Shown: one piece after another, positions 21,182 to 21,273 of the stretch
Layout of the letters: each line of letters starts with the position of its first letter
Position numbering within the stretch: position 1 is the first letter of the stretch
From: Actinomycetota bacterium
Lineage (GTDB): Bacteria > Actinomycetota > Actinomycetes > Mycobacteriales > Jatrophihabitantaceae
Direction of reading: 5' to 3'
DNA: 21,273 bases
Assembly (NCBI GenBank): GCA_019241805.1
Contig: JAFAWL010000264.1
Location: 1 to 21,273, forward strand
Notes under the pieces: model-generated
Databases searched by the model: none
What the model saw: the letters and a program-made list of their open reading frames with translations, nothing else
Told to the model about the DNA's origin: nothing
Position numbers and translations under genes: made by a program

Positions 21182-21273
21182 TCAAGCGTCGACGGTCGGG
21201 TGCGTATTGCCTTCGAGCAACGACCGGACCTCGGACTCACGGTAGCGGCGATGACCGCCCAACGTCCGGATTG
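21182..21273 (-). CDS. BldC/MerR-type helix-turn-helix regulator (5' end cut by window edge)
   Basis: Only the last 30 residues are present, from the window edge to a TGA at 21184-21182. They read 'RTLGGHRRYRESEVRSLLEG' and a short tail ending TVDA. The GGHRRYRESEV pattern is the end of the DNA-binding domain of BldC-like and other single-domain MerR/excisionase-type proteins. The very short tail after it fits the small, about 70-residue BldC proteins rather than a full MerR with an effector domain. The N-terminus lies outside the window, so an excisionase is not excluded. The next element is a strong inverted repeat that probably ends the transcript. Confidence 0.8.
   Translation of the reverse strand, partial: IRTLGGHRRYRESEVRSLLEGNTHPTVDA

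Noticed and set aside
20895..21185. 96-codon minus-strand frame upstream of the MarR gene
   Set aside because: No ribosome site, no recognisable domain, and it runs across the nested inverted repeat and the operator region.
1..21273. Mobile element or prophage
   Set aside because: No transposase, integrase or phage gene on either strand, and no repeated tRNA ends seen by eye.

Overview
This window reads as chromosomal DNA of a high-GC actinomycete. The support is GC-rich codon use, GTG/TTG starts, several apparently leaderless genes, the actinobacterial block tadA / tadA-associated protein / tyrA, a BldC-type regulator fragment and actinobacterial tRNAs. I cannot place the genus. No transposase, integrase, phage gene, rRNA or CRISPR array was found.

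Layout. (1) Positions 1-2703: two adjacent AIM24-family genes (minus strand, one cut by the window edge) diverge from an SPFH/Band-7 protein; all three carry zinc ribbons. A long AU-rich hairpin with a T-tract (2809-2868) ends the SPFH transcript. (2) 2905-9934: an accessory catabolic block. A minus-strand operon encodes two overlapping class III CoA-transferases and an iron-ADH/maleylacetate-reductase-like enzyme. It diverges from the FAD and molybdopterin subunits of a xanthine-dehydrogenase-family hydroxylase whose [2Fe-2S] subunit is not in the window. (3) 10085-13832: conserved chromosomal genes. tRNA-Ser(CGA), tadA and two tandem TadA-associated proteins lie on the minus strand; tyrA and a rhizobial-type asparaginase, overlapping by 4 bp, lie on the plus strand. 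(4) 13925-16291: a KimA-like potassium permease with a cytosolic USP-like domain and an extra C-terminal OB-fold. (5) 16374-18304: tRNA-Glu, tRNA-Asp, a minus-strand MscS channel, a CbiX-type chelatase and tRNA-Phe. (6) 18305-20895: a spacer with 15-bp repeats and a hairpin, then a MarR regulator and a DHA2 drug exporter as a minus-strand operon. (7) 21111-21273: a strong inverted repeat and the 3' end of a BldC-like regulator.

The most unusual points are these. The CoA-transferase pair looks like an obligate heterodimer, with the catalytic Asp kept in one subunit and Gln in the other. The neighbouring dehydrogenase has lost two canonical metal ligands, and the hydroxylase has an AYRAPW active-site loop and no small subunit. 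The KimA-like transporter carries an OB-fold. The catabolic block also sits against the 3' end of tRNA-Ser, and coding-like remnants lie in two spacers. These are readings by eye; alignments and searches were not run.
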